A DNA stretch of 64,000 nucleotides, taken from positions 1 to 64,000 of the forward strand of contig NZ_JAAIKC010000010.1 of NCBI RefSeq assembly GCF_010820665.1. The letters are read 5' to 3'. Under the pieces are notes generated by a model. That model was given only the letters and a program-made list of their open reading frames with translations, was not told the DNA's origin and did no database searches. This document shows positions 1-9,254 of the stretch, one piece after another. Position 1 is the first letter of the stretch, and every line of letters starts with the position of its first letter. The DNA comes from Paenibacillus sp. SYP-B3998. Lineage in GTDB: Bacteria > Bacillota > Bacilli > Paenibacillales > NBRC-103111. The position numbers were made by a program, and so were the translations under genes.

Positions 1-66
1 AAGAAACCGTCTCCTTTGAAATGGTTGGGTGGTACCTCCATTTTACCAAAGAACGGTTTCTTTTTG
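1..66 (+). terminator. long stem-loop terminator at the window edge
   Basis: Bases 1-10 pair perfectly with 53-62, and inner segments (ctttg with caaag, aaatgg with ccattt) extend the stem. A run of five T follows. It would terminate a plus-strand transcript entering from the left; the gene it serves lies outside the window. Confidence 0.7.
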
Positions 67-110
67 TTGCATAAAATGAAAAAGAGGCCCTCCCTCAGTC
101 ATTATTCATG

Positions 111-127
111 ACTTTTGGGACAGCCTC
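111..127 (+). mobile_element. fragment of an IS1182-type terminal repeat
   Basis: The 17-mer ACTTTTGGGACAGCCTC differs at one position from the reverse complement of 30387-30403, which lies beside an IS1182-type transposase fragment. Only the end is present here, with no transposase. The surrounding 67-285 interval holds no gene I can support. Confidence 0.45.
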
Positions 128-285
128 ATGCTTTATGGGACGGTTCTTTTCCGTTCACTTTTTTAAGTACACCACCTCATGAATTCGCCATTAATAATTA
201 AATATTGACAAGCTATTAGCTGGAATAGCGGAGTGAGGCTGCCATCGCGTGAAACGAATGGCACTTTTCTCTCTTACAGCGGCAA

Positions 286-1092
286 CTATTCACTGGATGC
301 TCTTCTGTTGCGAAATTCTTCCGGAGTCAATCCAATAACGGATTTGAAAGCTTTTATAAGATGGGTTTGATCATGATAACCGAGATCTAATGCCAGTTGG
401 GACCAATTCAGCTCCTCATCCCTGGCTGTCCTTTCTGCGATGTCATGGAGCCGATATCTCTGGATCACCCATTTGGGACTGACGCCCACATACAAATTAA
501 ACAAACGTTGCAGTCCCCTTGAATTCATTTGAAAATGGGAAGCAACATGTTCAACCCTTGTCAGTTCCCGATCTGACATCATGACTTGGTGGATTCGGTT
601 AATCAATTCCACATTGTCATCACGTTCCGGAAGCCTTGCAGTTAAAAAAAATTCCACCGTCTCGACCATTTTCTCTCGGTCCGCCTGCGATAAGATTGCA
701 TCCTCAAGCTCTTGTACATTTAAATCAAATAAAGCGGTAAGTTTCATCGTTCCATTCGTAATTTGCGACACCGGAATGTACATGAAAGGATAAAAAGCCC
801 CCGGCCTAAACTTTATGCCAAATATGGTTCCATAGCCTTCGAGCAAATAACCGAATTTTCCGGTGACAACGCCAACCACCCTCGTGTTGTTCTTCTCAAA
901 GACCATATGGACGCTAGGATGAGGCAGATTTTCTGAAAGAAACGGTTCTTCTCCACGTAAATCCCACTGAACCATCCAGTAATTCTCCACAAAAAAAGCA
1001 AGATGCTCCGAAGGTCGAAATAAGGATAACTTAAACTTAGTCTCTGCGGATTTATTGTTTAACATGCCGATTGGTTTTATTTCAGCCGCCAT
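286..1092 (-). CDS. AraC-family transcriptional regulator
   Basis: This 268-residue DNA-binding protein has a C-terminal AraC/XylS double helix-turn-helix (roughly the last 100 residues, ending in the typical GxxDQTHLIKAFKSxxGLTPEEFR pattern). Its N-terminal region resembles the cupin-like DUF6597 domain common in small AraC regulators. The ATG at 1092 is chosen over the upstream ATG at 1152 because AGGAGG (1100-1105) lies 7 nt before it. It is divergent from the SRPBCC gene at 1204, so it may control that gene; this is inference from position only. The ligand is unknown. Confidence 0.85.
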   Translation of the reverse strand: MAAEIKPIGMLNNKSAETKFKLSLFRPSEHLAFFVENYWMVQWDLRGEEPFLSENLPHPSVHMVFEKNNTRVVGVVTGKFGYLLEGYGTIFGIKFRPGAFYPFMYIPVSQITNGTMKLTALFDLNVQELEDAILSQADREKMVETVEFFLTARLPERDDNVELINRIHQVMMSDRELTRVEHVASHFQMNSRGLQRLFNLYVGVSPKWVIQRYRLHDIAERTARDEELNWSQLALDLGYHDQTHLIKAFKSVIGLTPEEFRNRRASSE

Positions 1093-1203
1093 TATTTTAC
1101 CTCCTGTCGCATTTTTACGATACTTCCCTTTCCTCATGTTGTAATATTTCATATTGGAAAGATTATATTGACCATTAAATTTAATAAAGAAAGGTTTGAG
1201 ATT

Positions 1204-1644
1204 ATGAGCAACATGTTATCCATTGACAAACAAAGAGAAATTGTTGCAGCAGCAGAGACTGTTTGGAATGTCTTAATTGACCCTGATTTTATTAAACAAT
1301 GGCTGGGAGTCACAATCAAGACTGATTGGAAAATTGGCCATCCGATTTCCTTTTCCTTCAGTTGGGATGGCAAAGTTTTCGAAGATAAAGGACATCTATT
1401 GGAGTTGGAAGCTCCCAAAGTTTTCTCGTATGACTACTGGAGCGGCCTCTCCGGCACAGATGACACCCCTGAAAACTATTCAATCATCAAATTTACGTTA
1501 TTAAACCAAGATAACAAGACAATTTTAAAGTTAAAACACAGTAACTTTTGTACTTGGACTATGTACGAACATTCAGATAAGAACTGGGAAGAAACATTGG
1601 ACAGTATAAAGAAAATTGCTGAAAGAGAATCTATAATCAACTGA
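1204..1644 (+). CDS. SRPBCC (AHSA1/START-like) domain protein
   Basis: This 146-residue protein has the activator-of-Hsp90 ATPase C-terminal (AHSA1) fold pattern: an N-terminal strand with REIVAAAETVWNVL, WLG in the first loop, and a C-terminal helix with NWEETLDSIKK. Such proteins are small hydrophobic-pocket proteins of mostly unknown function. The ATG at 1204 is preferred because AAAGG lies about 10 nt upstream; the ATG at 1168 has no ribosome binding site. It is divergent from the AraC gene, a common pairing in Bacillales. Confidence 0.8.
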   Translation: MSNMLSIDKQREIVAAAETVWNVLIDPDFIKQWLGVTIKTDWKIGHPISFSFSWDGKVFEDKGHLLELEAPKVFSYDYWSGLSGTDDTPENYSIIKFTLLNQDNKTILKLKHSNFCTWTMYEHSDKNWEETLDSIKKIAERESIIN

Positions 1645-1661
1645 CCCGCACTTGATCTTGA

Positions 1662-1752
1662 AACTATCCTGCCCATTCAACAGGCTGCCGATTATACCGG
1701 CAGCCTCGTCGTGTCGTTCTGTAATTGAGCTATAGTTCTGAGTTAGCTTAGT
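1662..1752 (+). repeat. dispersed stem-loop repeat, family A copy 1
   Basis: Layout: TCCTGCCC, a GGCTGCCG/CGGCAGCC stem, then a tail GAGCTATAGTTCTGAGTTAGC. The same order occurs at 2476, 2924, 3911, 5035 and 15390, with partial copies elsewhere. It lies immediately after the SRPBCC stop and could also act as its terminator. Confidence 0.7.
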
Positions 1753-1809
1753 CCAAGGTTTACATTTCGTACGAAACGGGACGCAAAAAAGGCACTTCCC
1801 TATTATGTG

Positions 1810-2391
1810 TCATTTATCATTTGCCTTCATTTTTCGGCGTCTTTTGAAATAGAATATAGTCACAAGAAGGCACAATATCAACATACCACCCAAGATCAAA
1901 ACATCATAGTCCTTATCCGTCATAAACCACATTTTGTATTCCATATTCACCTGATTTATTGGAGTATTTCCCTCACCAAATTGCTTGTCTATCTGGTTAA
2001 GTGACTGTATTTCTTTAACTGGACCACAGGGACTATTCACTAACTCTCCATTGAGATTTTGTGCATGAAGTAAGTATGATTTTCCTTTTTCAAATGGAAA
2101 TCCCCAAGAATAATCTGTTGCCACAATTATTTGTGAGGGGACCTCAATATTCCAGCTTCTTTCAACATCAACCAGTATGTATGTAACATACTCCTTGGGA
2201 CCAATAAAACCTTTTTGCTTGATATCTCCCTTAATCTGAATTACTTCACCATATATTGCTCCTCCGAAAGTCTCCATTTTCTCCTTATACCCATCTACCT
2301 TAACGCAAGATAATGCATTCACATCATTTTTTGGGGAAACAAGAAAAATAAGACTAACTATAAGTAAAGGCATCCAAATTTTAAACTTCAA
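1810..2391 (-). CDS. membrane-anchored surface protein with TIMP/NTR-like domain
   Basis: The 193-residue protein has an N-terminal signal peptide (to about residue 26), then a mature start with Cys29 in ALSCVKV. It ends in a hydrophobic segment (about 164-184) and a basic tail KRRRK. The extracellular part (GxVxxIKG, YILVDVERSW, FEKGKSYLLHA, SPCG) resembles the bacterial TIMP-like/netrin-like OB fold with two conserved cysteines, usually of unknown function. Start is TTG at 2391 with GGGG about 9 nt upstream. Family assignment rests on motif spacing and is moderate. Confidence 0.65.
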   Translation of the reverse strand: MKFKIWMPLLIVSLIFLVSPKNDVNALSCVKVDGYKEKMETFGGAIYGEVIQIKGDIKQKGFIGPKEYVTYILVDVERSWNIEVPSQIIVATDYSWGFPFEKGKSYLLHAQNLNGELVNSPCGPVKEIQSLNQIDKQFGEGNTPINQVNMEYKMWFMTDKDYDVLILGGMLILCLLVTIFYFKRRRKMKANDK

Positions 2392-2475
2392 TCAACTCAA
2401 CCCCTAAGTGTGTGAAGTACTTTAAGTTTAAGACGAAACCTCCTATCGATATGTTTCAAAAAAAGTATCTTTTTG

Positions 2476-2572
2476 CACTATCCTGCCCAATAGCTTAATG
2501 AAGCTGCCGACATCCTTCCGCGGCAGCTTCATTGTCAATGCATTAAGCTCTTGTACATCGTTAGAGTGTAAT
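2476..2572 (+). repeat. dispersed stem-loop repeat, family A copy 2
   Basis: Starts CTATCCTGCCC, followed by the stem GAAGCTGCCG / CGGCAGCTTC around catccttc, and a degraded tail TTAAGCTCTTGTACATCGTTAG. The paired changes in the stem (GAAGC/GCTTC against AGGC/GCCT in copy 1) preserve base pairing. Confidence 0.6.
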
Positions 2573-2600
2573 GATATCAATCTAAGTTAAGATTAATTCG

Positions 2601-2825
2601 TTAAGGGCTTACTTTGGCATGTGAATTCTTCCCCTCATGATAATCTTCCCATAGTGGGGCGATGTATTTTTCTAATGTTTTTACGACGTCATCTCTTCGG
2701 CTCTCTTCGACATTTACAGTGTCACTTGAAATATCATTTCTAATTCGTATGAGCACAAATAAAGGGGGTAATGCAGCCTCACGAAGAGCCTTAATCATAT
2801 TTTCTTCTTGTGGAGTAATATCCAT
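2601..2825 (-). CDS. small hypothetical protein
   Basis: 74 residues, acidic-basic mix, predicted soluble and helical (MDITPQEENMIKALREAALPP...). AGAAAGGAA lies about 12 nt before the ATG, a long but usable spacing. I recognise no family and see no conserved neighbours. Confidence 0.45.
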   Translation of the reverse strand: MDITPQEENMIKALREAALPPLFVLIRIRNDISSDTVNVEESRRDDVVKTLEKYIAPLWEDYHEGKNSHAKVSP

Positions 2826-2923
2826 AACGTATCACATTTCCTTTCTAATAGATTTCTGCTCGATATAATTCCATTATAAACCTTGACCTCAGTGTTAGGG
2901 TCATGTGGAAGTAAGCTATTCAA

Positions 2924-3004
2924 CTGTGCTGCCCGTTACTTAAATGAATCAAAAAAAGAGCTTCTTCAATGCAGCTCCTGCGCTATAGTTCTGCGTTAGC
3001 GTAA
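2924..3004 (+). repeat. dispersed stem-loop repeat, family A copy 3
   Basis: Begins GTGCTGCCCGTTACTTAA and ends GCTATAGTTCTGCGTTAGCGTAA. The central stem is replaced by a weaker GAGCTTC...GCAGCTC pairing. The tail is nearly identical to the one at 15390-15480. Confidence 0.65.
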
Positions 3005-3163
3005 CATGCAGATGCCGTGTCCGTGAGGATGGGTAATGGGGAAAATATTTACAAAGAAGCATTTGGTAGTCTATGATTTAAATATTCGCCCCTGGGGGAA
3101 ATTGTGCGTCTTTTGGGACCGACTACGCCGGCAATGAAATCAAGCTGAAGGAGATGAATAAAG

Positions 3164-3379
3164 GTGAAGAATAGATTCGAATTTACTGCGGTCGTCTTAA
3201 TAGGCAATGGTGAGTTAACAGACGACTTTACCATCGATATCGCCAAAATGGCTGACCGTTTAACCACACAGCTGGAGATCGCCAAGAAAGCGCTCCAAAC
3301 TATTGCGGTGAGCTCAGCGCAAGGCAACGAGGCAGCCAAGACGATTGCCGCAGAAGCTCTAATAGCGATTGTCGAGTAG
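3164..3379 (+). CDS. small hypothetical protein
   Basis: 71 residues starting at GTG with AAGGAG about 10 nt upstream. It is alanine-rich and predicted helical in the second half (LEIAKKALQTIAVSSAQGNEAAK). No family recognised. The region upstream (3005-3163) shows no gene. Confidence 0.45.
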   Translation: MKNRFEFTAVVLIGNGELTDDFTIDIAKMADRLTTQLEIAKKALQTIAVSSAQGNEAAKTIAAEALIAIVE

Positions 3380-3402
3380 GTGCCGACTCCTATCGATTTT
3401 CT

Positions 3403-3859
3403 TTAGCGGAATAAATCATTTTTCTTGAGGATGCTAAAAATTGACAGGCTATTTTCACCTTCATTGTCACATTGATCGAGTGTATAAACATAATGTTCTT
3501 TTGTCTCATGCATGCTAATGCTCTTGCATCGGTAAACCTGTTTACCATGCTCAGAGCTCATTCCATCCCTGTTATTGTCAATGGTCCATGTGATTTCATT
3601 GCCATCTGATTGCACATCATGTATCCAGTACCCTCCATCGATAATCGGCGGAATTAGCATGAGATAATCACCTTTTCCATTTTTATGACGCTCAACCAAC
3701 TCGTTTAACCGTTTTATGTCAGTTTGGTCGAAACGGTGAAGGATAATATCTGTACTTTTAAGAGCACCTTCATCATGTCTAAAAATAACGAAAATAATCG
3801 TCAACAAAAGCCCGATGATAGCAATTAGCAGTCCTATCGTTACCTTTTGTTCGTATCAT
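3403..3859 (-). pseudogene. DUF4362-like membrane-anchored protein, frameshifted near its start
   Basis: The main frame (3403-3807) matches DUF4362 in layout: GKGDYLMLIPPI, GGYWIHDVQ, ITWTIDNNRDG, CKSISMHE, YTLDQC. Upstream, the only good start is ATG at 3859 with GGAGGA 5-6 nt before it, but it is in another frame. Removing one G from the GG at about 3843-3844 would join MIRTK to VTIGLLIAIIGLLLTIIF, a plausible signal-anchor helix. So the gene has a one-base insertion just after the start, or there is a sequencing error. Confidence 0.6.
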
Positions 3860-3910
3860 GTATTCCTCCTTATCTTCAGTTTATTAGACGTTCTACCGCT
3901 AGTATCGTTG

Positions 3911-3992
3911 CGTTATTCTGTCCGTTACTTGAACAGGCTGCCCAATGCAGGCAGCCTGTTTTATTATTTTGTAATCGTTTTCCGTTAGCGTA
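3911..3992 (+). repeat. dispersed stem-loop repeat, family A copy 4
   Basis: Starts TTCTGTCCGTTACTTGAAC, has the perfect stem ACAGGCTGCC / GGCAGCCTGT followed by TTTTATTATTTT, and ends TTCCGTTAGCGTA. The stem plus T-rich tail could work as a terminator. Confidence 0.65.
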
Positions 3993-4113
3993 GGGCACTC
4001 TTCCTCCCCTGGACCAAGTTATTACCATCCGATGATAACTCTTTCCATTAATGATTGCCTCTTGTAAGATTTATATAAAGGAAGGTCAAAAGAAATGCGG
4101 AGGGATCAGCTTT

Positions 4114-4974
4114 ATGAATACTTACCCTGAAGACTTTGAAACGTACACCGCTCGTGATGGTGCTCAACTTCCATACCGTTTTTTTGAGGGTCCACCCGAT
4201 GTTGTGCTTATTTTCCTACACGGTATTACGGAACCTAGCCTGTATTTGAGGGAATTCGGCCAATATATATCCCAACTTGGGCTCGCCACCGTGTACCTTC
4301 CGGATCTACGTGGGTATGGAAATCATCCCATTCGACGCGGTGACATTGACTACATCGGGCAACTTGATGATGATATGGAGGACCTGTTCTGTTTTGTTCA
4401 GAAGCACCATCCCGGTGCGAGGATCATTGTAGGAGGTCATTCTGCGGGAGGTGCAACCGCGCTCAGACAAACAATACGACCGATTCATAAGGACATTTTT
4501 GCCTATTTACTCATTTCACCAGCACTTAGCCCCAATGCGCCACTTGATCGAAAAGGTGGTTCAGGTAACGAATCCAAGGTGAGCATCCCACGATATCTGT
4601 TGTTAATGCTGCTCAATGTACTTGGCATTCACCGTTATAACAACGCTATTGTATACCGCAGACTCACACCGATTGAAAAGCTACATGGGACTGAATCCTG
4701 CAATCTTAGCTATCGGCTCGCCTTGTCGCGCATGGTGGGAAATAATTACGAAAATTATTTGTCGCAGTTGACCCAACCGACTTTCGTCATGGTTGGGGCT
4801 GATGACGAGGTATTCGACGCTGGTGCATACAAACCACTTTACGAAAGATTTTGCAAGGCTGAGGTCCGCATCATCGCTGATCAAAATCACGACTCGATTG
4901 TAAAAACTGAAAATGCACTCTCAATCATGGGGAACTGGCTCAGGTTGATTCAGGAAGGGGGACAAGCAAAATGA
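4114..4974 (+). CDS. alpha/beta hydrolase (serine aminopeptidase/lysophospholipase-like)
   Basis: The 286-residue protein is a Hydrolase_4/S33-type alpha/beta hydrolase. Visible are the oxyanion strand VVLIFLHGIT, the nucleophile elbow GGHSAGG, the acid region MVGADDEVFD and the catalytic His region DQNHDSIV. No signal peptide is seen, so it is probably cytoplasmic; the substrate is unknown. The ATG at 4114 is chosen because GGAGGG lies about 10 nt upstream, against no site for the ATG at 4051. A decayed paralogue lies at 9526-10509 on the other side of the SLH gene. Confidence 0.8.
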   Translation: MNTYPEDFETYTARDGAQLPYRFFEGPPDVVLIFLHGITEPSLYLREFGQYISQLGLATVYLPDLRGYGNHPIRRGDIDYIGQLDDDMEDLFCFVQKHHPGARIIVGGHSAGGATALRQTIRPIHKDIFAYLLISPALSPNAPLDRKGGSGNESKVSIPRYLLLMLLNVLGIHRYNNAIVYRRLTPIEKLHGTESCNLSYRLALSRMVGNNYENYLSQLTQPTFVMVGADDEVFDAGAYKPLYERFCKAEVRIIADQNHDSIVKTENALSIMGNWLRLIQEGGQAK

Positions 4975-5034
4975 ACTAGTGAAAGATAAGCCATTAAACA
5001 GCGTCTGCCCGTAATCAATACAACTACCCAAGCT

Positions 5035-5113
5035 AAACTGCCCCTTAGTTTAGAAGACTACCAATTCCATTGGTATCGGCAGCCTTCTAATGTTGATTGA
5101 GCTTTAGTTCTCC
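5035..5113 (+). repeat. dispersed stem-loop repeat, family A copy 5 (degenerate)
   Basis: Starts AAACTGCCCCTTAGTTTAG, has a stem around AAGACTACCAATTCCATTGG...GGCAGCCTTCT, and ends TTGATTGAGCTTTAGTTCTCCG. The stem has mismatches. Confidence 0.55.
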
Positions 5114-5159
5114 GAGGGGGTTGAATGTTAAAATGTCATATCGTAGTTATACGTTGAAA

Positions 5160-5185
5160 CCGCCAGCATTAACTGGCGGCTTATT
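5160..5185. terminator. hairpin between convergent genes
   Basis: CCGCCAG (5160-5166) pairs with CTGGCGG (5173-5179) around a 6-nt loop. It lies between the hydrolase (plus) and the RCC1/SLH gene (minus) and may end transcripts from either side. The T tracts are short on both strands. Confidence 0.45.
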
Positions 5186-5315
5186 GTGTTAAATAGTTTG
5201 AGCCAGGTAATGGCTTGCTGCGTGTATTTCCGTGGGCGGCGGATTGAACATCTCGCACGATCAAGCAGTCTACGGATGAAAGCAACACGCTGCATGACAG
5301 CACTTTGCAACGGAA

Positions 5316-8300
5316 TTAGTTAATTAGGTTTAAATTCTTTAACATACGATACAAAAATGATGCACTCTGAGCGCGGTCTGCATTCATGGCAGGAGCCAGC
5401 TGGTCATCCGCCACACCGCTTGTAATACTTGTTTTTATCGCCACAGCCATCGCTTCTTTCGCCCAGCCTTGAATGCTGTCATGATCAGCATACCGGGAGA
5501 GAATTTTGTCGATATCCGCCGAGGACACTGTCCCCTTCCACATTCCACTCGCATGCATTGCATTATAGATCATTTGAAGCATTTCCATTCTACTTATCTC
5601 TGCATTCGGTTTAAAGGTTCCATCGGAATAACCATCGATCAGATGTGCTTTCACCGCAGCCCCAACGGATTGCGCGAACCAATCGCCGGACTTCACGTCT
5701 TTAAAAATGGGTTGACTATCACTTGTATCAGGGGTGACGCCGAGCGCTCGCGTAAGCATCGTGATAAACTCGGCACGAGTTACCGTTTTAGTTGGCTTAA
5801 AGCTACCATCTTCATATCCGCTTAGCACATATTTGGAAGCCAGTGTATCAATCGCATCTTTTGCATAACTGTTCGCTACATCGCGGAATGTTTTACTATT
5901 TTGGGCAACAGCATATATGGCATTATTTCTCCCATAGATCTGCGCCTGAAGTTGTCCATTCGAATCTTTGGTAAATACTGCTGGCACAGGATAATATTTT
6001 CCTGTTGCCGGATCGACCATGACGCCAGCCAGATTGCTTAGCGGCGTTTGGCTAAATGAACTTGGCAGGTTTAATAGGTGTTTTGTATAGGAATCAAACT
6101 GAGTCATAGAATGATCCGACCCATTTTTCTCGATGAAGTTCATTTTATAATCAATCGGTGTAGTAACAGACGAAATGCCTAATTTACGCAAAAGTTCATC
6201 ACTTACCTGACTCTTCTTCGACATACGCAGCTTAACATGTGCACCCGTCAAAGGTACCCCGAATTGTTCAAGCGATTTTTGCACAGTGCTAGCGGGAAAA
6301 TGAAAAGCTGCAAACTTGGACTGGATGATCAGTACCGTTTTCGGGTTTTTATTCAGTAGTTTTTGAAATAGTTCCACTTCAAAATCGAACTCGAAATCAT
6401 CCCATCCGTCAGATGGTATTTGCATAACCAACTGATCCTTATCACTAGATGATGGCAAATGATCCAACGCATCCAGAATCGTTTTCGTATCCACGCTAAC
6501 TTGCGAAACCTTGTGCCCATTGGAATCGGTAACCGTTGTCGGGTTTACGGAAAGGCTGCCGTCACTATTCTGTTGCACCGATGGTGATTGGGCGCTGTCG
6601 CCTCCTTGGTTGCCTCTCGGGTTGCCTCCTGGGTTGCCTCCCGGGTTGTCTCCTGGGTTGCCTCCCGGGTTGCCTCCTGGGTTGCCTCCTGGATCAGGCG
6701 AATAAGGAGTAATCACAACAACTGAAGTATAAGGAACAAATTGGGAGTTGGAATTCAAATATCCTAACAATTGCCCCATTACATTTTCTACACCAATCAT
6801 GTATTGGTTGGCAAGTGGCTTGGAGTTAAAGTTATCCAGCAGCATGAAATCAGACAAGTTAAATGAGTATGCAGAAGCTCCAGTTGCCGGTATCTCCGCA
6901 ATTCTATTTTCATTACGTTCATTATTGCCGTCGATCGTCTGAAAGTCAGGCATGATAACATAGCTTGATACGCCTGTCACATTTGATGCTGCATCCCACT
7001 TAATAGTCCCACTCAAATTGTTTCCGGTCGAATCTGTGCTTTGCATAGATGCATGCAGCGGCAGCATGGAATCATTCCAAAGACTAACAAAATCTGGGGT
7101 GATATGCTCAGATGTACCATCAAAGGTGTATAAACGAATTCCTATTGCACCGGTTGGGATATTGGTTTCTGGTACATCCGGAGCATAATTCGTCGAATCA
7201 GGAACAAACGGTGTATCGAGAATCATGTCGCCCAGCTTATTCCCGTTTCCATCTTCGAAATAAAAGCGATAATCCTTTGGCTGTAATGGTCCAGATGAGG
7301 GATACCAGGAAACATAACCGGAAATTTTCCCTGCCGGCGTACTACGAGCTTGCCGGTACACAAAATTAGTCGGCTGCGTATTTGAAATCGTCTGAAGCGT
7401 ATGTGAAACTTGGCTGCCGAATACAAAAACCGAATCCTCAACGATAGTTTCGGGCTCCTCACCGATCATGCCATCTGTAATACCTACATGATATAGACCA
7501 GGATACAGATGATTGAATACGGCAACTCCATCCATTGAGGTGTTAGCTGTCATTTTATGACGAAAATCACCATCAGGTGCAATTGTAACTGTAACCCCGG
7601 AGACAGGAACACTGTAAACAGAACCGTAAACGGAGTTCGAAACCGATTGATTTGCCGCTCTTGACACATTCCATTCTTTAACCGGTACTCTTAACGTCAC
7701 GGAACCCGGGTTTACCGTATACCCTTTGCCATTATTATTGTAGGTTACGGTTTCCGATACGGAACGATTCCCCGTATATTCGGTATGGATTTTTACACTG
7801 TACGTTCCTGGTGGCAAGTGACCATCCAGTGTATGAGTTACTCCTGTAACACCGTACGGCGAGTCGTATCTACGGGTTGAACCGCTTAGGCTTACAGTGC
7901 TTCCACCCAACGGAAATACATCAAAATAGATCTTGTCCAAATTCGACAAAGCCGGAATATCATACGTAAACTTTAATTGATCATTATTAATCACTTGAAT
8001 GGAAACATTTTTCAATGGTTTTGGGGCTACATCGTACGATGACGCAAAAGGAATCATGGGTATTGGTCTATTTGTAGTATCGAAATTGTAACCGACATCC
8101 AAAAGTCCATAAATGCGCGTGTTATTATCATAGTTTGATCCGCTTGCAACGACAGTACCATCCTCATTGATGAAAAAGGAATTGTCAAAACCTGCAAAAA
8201 CAGCTTTTACGTTGGATACGGTTGTGATTTTCGTGAACTTGGTTACTTGCCCATATATTTGAGGATCGCCTAGTTGTCCACGATAGTTAGCGCCTATTCC

Positions 8301-9254
8301 CCAAACAGAGCCATCGTTCATTAATGCGAGCACATGGCCCTTACCGACATTTAACGATTTCAAACTTTTGTCTTTCAAAGATGTCACCTGTACGGGGGTG
8401 TAGGAATCTTTGGTGTCCCCTGTCCCCAGTTGTCCACTGCTGTTTTGCCCCCAAGCGAAGACACCGCCGCTTGTTACGGCATACGCGAATGCGGCATTCG
8501 GGTTAGATACGATTTCGGTTGCTCCAGAAATGCCGTTGACTGCAGTCGCCACGGAAGACGTCGTAAAATTCCGAAGATCTGTCAAACCCCATTGATAGAT
8601 GGTTCCGTCGTCTTTTAAAGCATATGAGGCCAGATTGCCTTTAGCTATTTGCTTAATACCAGTCAATAGTGTTTTGTTCTCGTCAATAACAACTGGCGAG
8701 GGGGTAAGATTCATGGAGAGTGGACTACTGAATTGACTACCTTGTCCCAGCTCTCCCTCAAAATAATTACTGCCCCATGTCAACACTTTCCCATCAGATG
8801 TTAATGCCATCGCCATCGTTTGACCTGCTGCAATCTGTTGGATGTTGCTCAGACCATTTACTAATGTTGGAGTATTAATTCCGGTATTGTTAGGATTTGG
8901 CGGCAGCATCCCCCATTCCCACACATTGCCTTGGGTGTCTAGGGCCAACGTGTAAGTGGGACCTGCGACAATATCCTTCATTTTTGGAGAACCGCCAATC
9001 GCAACCTGGACTGGGTATTGGTGGTCGGCGATATCGCCTATTCCCAGCTGTCCATAATTATTTTTCCCCCATGTCCACACCGATCCGCCGGCATCCAGAG
9101 CGACTGTAAAGCTTCCTGAGGAAACAACTTTAACCGGGTAGACACCGGCAATACCCGTCTGAGAAGCATCCGTTGAAGCGAATGAGGCAGGGACAGGAAA
9201 TACCGACACGATCATAATCATCAATGTCAAAATCCGAAGCAGCTTGAATTTCAT
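5316..9254 (-). CDS. secreted RCC1-repeat and SLH-domain surface protein
   Basis: This 1,312-residue cell-wall protein has four parts. There is a signal peptide (cleavage near SFA at about 28), then about seven RCC1 beta-propeller blades (35-400; repeats such as VWTWGKNNYGQLG, VFAWGQNSSGQLG, VWGIGANYRGQLG). Next come Ig-like/carboxypeptidase-regulatory-like regions (about 430-860) and a Gly-Asn-Pro linker (about 860-890). The C-terminus has three SLH domains (1125-1310) that bind secondary wall polymer. GGGAGTG lies 6 nt before ATG 9254; the GTG at 9260 overlaps that site and is less likely. Ligand or target is unknown; the propeller suggests protein or glycan binding at the surface. Confidence 0.85.
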   Translation of the reverse strand: MKFKLLRILTLMIMIVSVFPVPASFASTDASQTGIAGVYPVKVVSSGSFTVALDAGGSVWTWGKNNYGQLGIGDIADHQYPVQVAIGGSPKMKDIVAGPTYTLALDTQGNVWEWGMLPPNPNNTGINTPTLVNGLSNIQQIAAGQTMAMALTSDGKVLTWGSNYFEGELGQGSQFSSPLSMNLTPSPVVIDENKTLLTGIKQIAKGNLASYALKDDGTIYQWGLTDLRNFTTSSVATAVNGISGATEIVSNPNAAFAYAVTSGGVFAWGQNSSGQLGTGDTKDSYTPVQVTSLKDKSLKSLNVGKGHVLALMNDGSVWGIGANYRGQLGDPQIYGQVTKFTKITTVSNVKAVFAGFDNSFFINEDGTVVASGSNYDNNTRIYGLLDVGYNFDTTNRPIPMIPFASSYDVAPKPLKNVSIQVINNDQLKFTYDIPALSNLDKIYFDVFPLGGSTVSLSGSTRRYDSPYGVTGVTHTLDGHLPPGTYSVKIHTEYTGNRSVSETVTYNNNGKGYTVNPGSVTLRVPVKEWNVSRAANQSVSNSVYGSVYSVPVSGVTVTIAPDGDFRHKMTANTSMDGVAVFNHLYPGLYHVGITDGMIGEEPETIVEDSVFVFGSQVSHTLQTISNTQPTNFVYRQARSTPAGKISGYVSWYPSSGPLQPKDYRFYFEDGNGNKLGDMILDTPFVPDSTNYAPDVPETNIPTGAIGIRLYTFDGTSEHITPDFVSLWNDSMLPLHASMQSTDSTGNNLSGTIKWDAASNVTGVSSYVIMPDFQTIDGNNERNENRIAEIPATGASAYSFNLSDFMLLDNFNSKPLANQYMIGVENVMGQLLGYLNSNSQFVPYTSVVVITPYSPDPGGNPGGNPGGNPGDNPGGNPGGNPRGNQGGDSAQSPSVQQNSDGSLSVNPTTVTDSNGHKVSQVSVDTKTILDALDHLPSSSDKDQLVMQIPSDGWDDFEFDFEVELFQKLLNKNPKTVLIIQSKFAAFHFPASTVQKSLEQFGVPLTGAHVKLRMSKKSQVSDELLRKLGISSVTTPIDYKMNFIEKNGSDHSMTQFDSYTKHLLNLPSSFSQTPLSNLAGVMVDPATGKYYPVPAVFTKDSNGQLQAQIYGRNNAIYAVAQNSKTFRDVANSYAKDAIDTLASKYVLSGYEDGSFKPTKTVTRAEFITMLTRALGVTPDTSDSQPIFKDVKSGDWFAQSVGAAVKAHLIDGYSDGTFKPNAEISRMEMLQMIYNAMHASGMWKGTVSSADIDKILSRYADHDSIQGWAKEAMAVAIKTSITSGVADDQLAPAMNADRAQSASFLYRMLKNLNLIN
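6605..6692 (-). repeat. in-frame 12-bp tandem repeat encoding a GGNP linker
   Basis: About seven tandem copies of a 12-mer (plus-strand GTTGCCTCCTGG with single-base variants) encode Pro-Gly-Gly-Asn units. Because the unit is a multiple of three, slippage changes linker length without breaking the frame. It lies between the Ig-like and C-terminal parts of the SLH protein. Confidence 0.8.

Noticed and set aside
25..37. GGGTGGTACC resembles the T-box motif of amino-acid-responsive leaders.
   Set aside because: It lies in the loop of a long perfect hairpin rather than in an antiterminator arrangement, and no aminoacyl-tRNA synthetase or biosynthetic gene follows on the plus strand.
6605..6692. 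Tandem short repeat that could be mistaken for a CRISPR array.
   Set aside because: The units are 12 bp, contiguous and in frame, and encode a Gly-Asn-Pro linker; there are no spacers.
6511..6705. Plus-strand ORF rich in Pro-Gly-Leu.
   Set aside because: It is the antisense reading of the linker repeat in the SLH protein and has no ribosome binding site.
8324..9109. Several plus-strand ORFs of 60-70 codons.
   Set aside because: They are antisense shadows of the RCC1 repeats; composition and starts do not support genes.
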